Assembly: GCF_932526225.1 (NCBI RefSeq)
Contig: NC_064034.1
Span: forward strand, 8,358,001 to 8,422,000
Length of the DNA stretch: 64,000 nt
Direction: 5' to 3'
Source: Nematostella vectensis
Taxonomy: Eukaryota > Cnidaria > Anthozoa > Actiniaria > Edwardsiidae
Numbering within the stretch: the first letter of the stretch is position 1; every line of letters starts with the position of its first letter. The position numbers and the translations under genes were made by a program. Below are positions 1-64,000 of the stretch, one piece after another. Under the pieces are notes generated by a model that did not search any database, had not been told where the DNA came from, and worked only from the letters and a program-made list of their open reading frames with translations.

Positions 1-63110
<63,110 letters not shown>

Positions 63111-63747
63111 CTATTGAATACCAAAAAGAATCAGACAAATGCAACTCATCGCTATCATATTTGTAAAATTGTATTTGTAATAAGTTAAGGTTGCATAGGA
63201 TCAAATTTAATATTTAAGGGGGGAACGACCGGGTGTGAAAAATTTAGGGGTGTTATTGAACAATAACATATTGAATTGTCACAAAAATGGAATTACATAT
63301 TTGTTTTACCTGTTAATAAAAAAGTTTTTTTAAAACCTTAAAAGGTTTTTGCTCTGAATATTATGTGTGAATTTTTTTAAATATTTTAAGAATAAGATAC
63401 CGAATGTTACCAACGGGTACCAAACCTCGTTTTTGTGCTGTCGGTGGCCAATCACAAAATACGGCTATTATATGAAGATTGCGATTTCAAGAGTTAATAG
63501 CAAACTGATTATCGATTACCTGGCTTATTGCTAGTAAATATTTGGAAACTGATAAATAGTGCCGGTAACTAGGGCTAAATTGGAAATGAAATTGTCAAAC
63601 TCAAAGCTTTTAATCGAAATTTATAAAGAAGTTATGATCAGAATCTTTTGAGAAATTAACACTATTTTGAAACAAAAAAGGGGGTACCTAGATCGGTATA
63701 AGCGCAAAATCAAATACAAATGCAATATTTTCTTCAATTTGTAAGTA
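63111..63747. other. Intron or upstream sequence, no exon found
   Basis: No VWA or EGF exon on the minus strand and no clear promoter. The first visible exon has a splice acceptor, so this is best read as intron. Confidence 0.55.
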
Positions 63748-63978
63748 AAGCCCCATCTACACTAACAATTTTTAGTTAACAATTTTTATGTGACAATTTT
63801 TATTTGCTAGTGTAGATGTAGCAAAGTCGGTATTTTTTTTGTGGCAACTACAGTTGCTCAAAAGCTAGCAGGTTTGCTTTTTTCTCCGCAATTAAAAATT
63901 GTCAGACATGAAAAATTGCTAGTGTAGATGCCAACAAAAATAGTTGTCAACTAAAAATAGTTAGTGTAGATAGGGCTT
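63748..63978. mobile_element. 231-bp MITE with terminal inverted repeats
   Basis: Left end aagccccatctacactaac and the reverse complement of the right end aagccctatctacactaac match, with similarity continuing into atttttagtt. Internal copies of ctagtgtagatg and acaatttttag suggest subterminal repeats. Target duplication not clear; no ORF. Confidence 0.78.
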
Positions 63979-64000
63979 AGAGCATGTAATTTTACATGCG

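Overview
The window looks like a metazoan, probably cnidarian (anthozoan-type), genome segment. The grounds are an AT-rich, intron-rich locus with short symmetrical phase-1 exons for extracellular modules, several small terminal-inverted-repeat transposons, a decayed LINE, and no operons or bacterial gene packing. The assignment to Cnidaria is an inference from overall character, not from a marker gene.

Almost everything coding belongs to one enormous minus-strand gene that runs from 63110 leftwards past position 1. I resolve 109 exons: 72 EGF-like exons (many of the calcium-binding D-x-D/N-E-C type) and 37 exons that make 32 von Willebrand factor A (VWA) domains, the leftmost one cut by the window edge. 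Every complete exon or split exon pair is a multiple of three and joins in phase 1 with GT-AG boundaries. Together they give about 26.5 kb of open coding sequence (about 8,800 codons) with no stop or frameshift noticed. Neither the start codon and signal peptide nor the stop codon lies in the window.

Layout in transcription order (right to left): 63.1-51.1 kb, two related runs of VWA(E-S-S-S)/EGF/VWA(D-x-S-x-F)/EGF/VWA(D-G-S-G-S); 51.2-45.4 kb, a mixed run including a VWA split by an intron with large microsatellites; 45.5-38.9 kb, a 13-module block (block P); 38.6-31.0 kb, two rounds of a six-module block; 30.7-13.5 kb, 13 tandem units of cbEGF-VWA-EGF, 12 of them near-identical in exons and introns with a 1,334-bp period and a higher-order period of three units; 13.4-1 kb, a second collinear copy of the 13-module block (block Q), interrupted by a 6.8-kb intron carrying a LINE remnant.

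VWA domains usually bind ligands through a metal site (MIDAS, D-x-S-x-S). About a third keep the D-x-S-x-S core; the others, including all array copies, have altered sites. The likely product is a very long secreted or surface-attached, glycosylated adhesive or matrix protein. Its biological role cannot be read from the sequence.

Mobile DNA in the introns includes a 1.58-kb foldback element with arrays of the octamer TTCGCGAA, a TTAA-flanked piggyBac-like MITE, a 455-bp TIR element with a 9-bp target duplication, a 154-bp hAT-like MITE, a MITE at the right edge, and a retroelement-like tail that merges into a (CATTAT)n tract.
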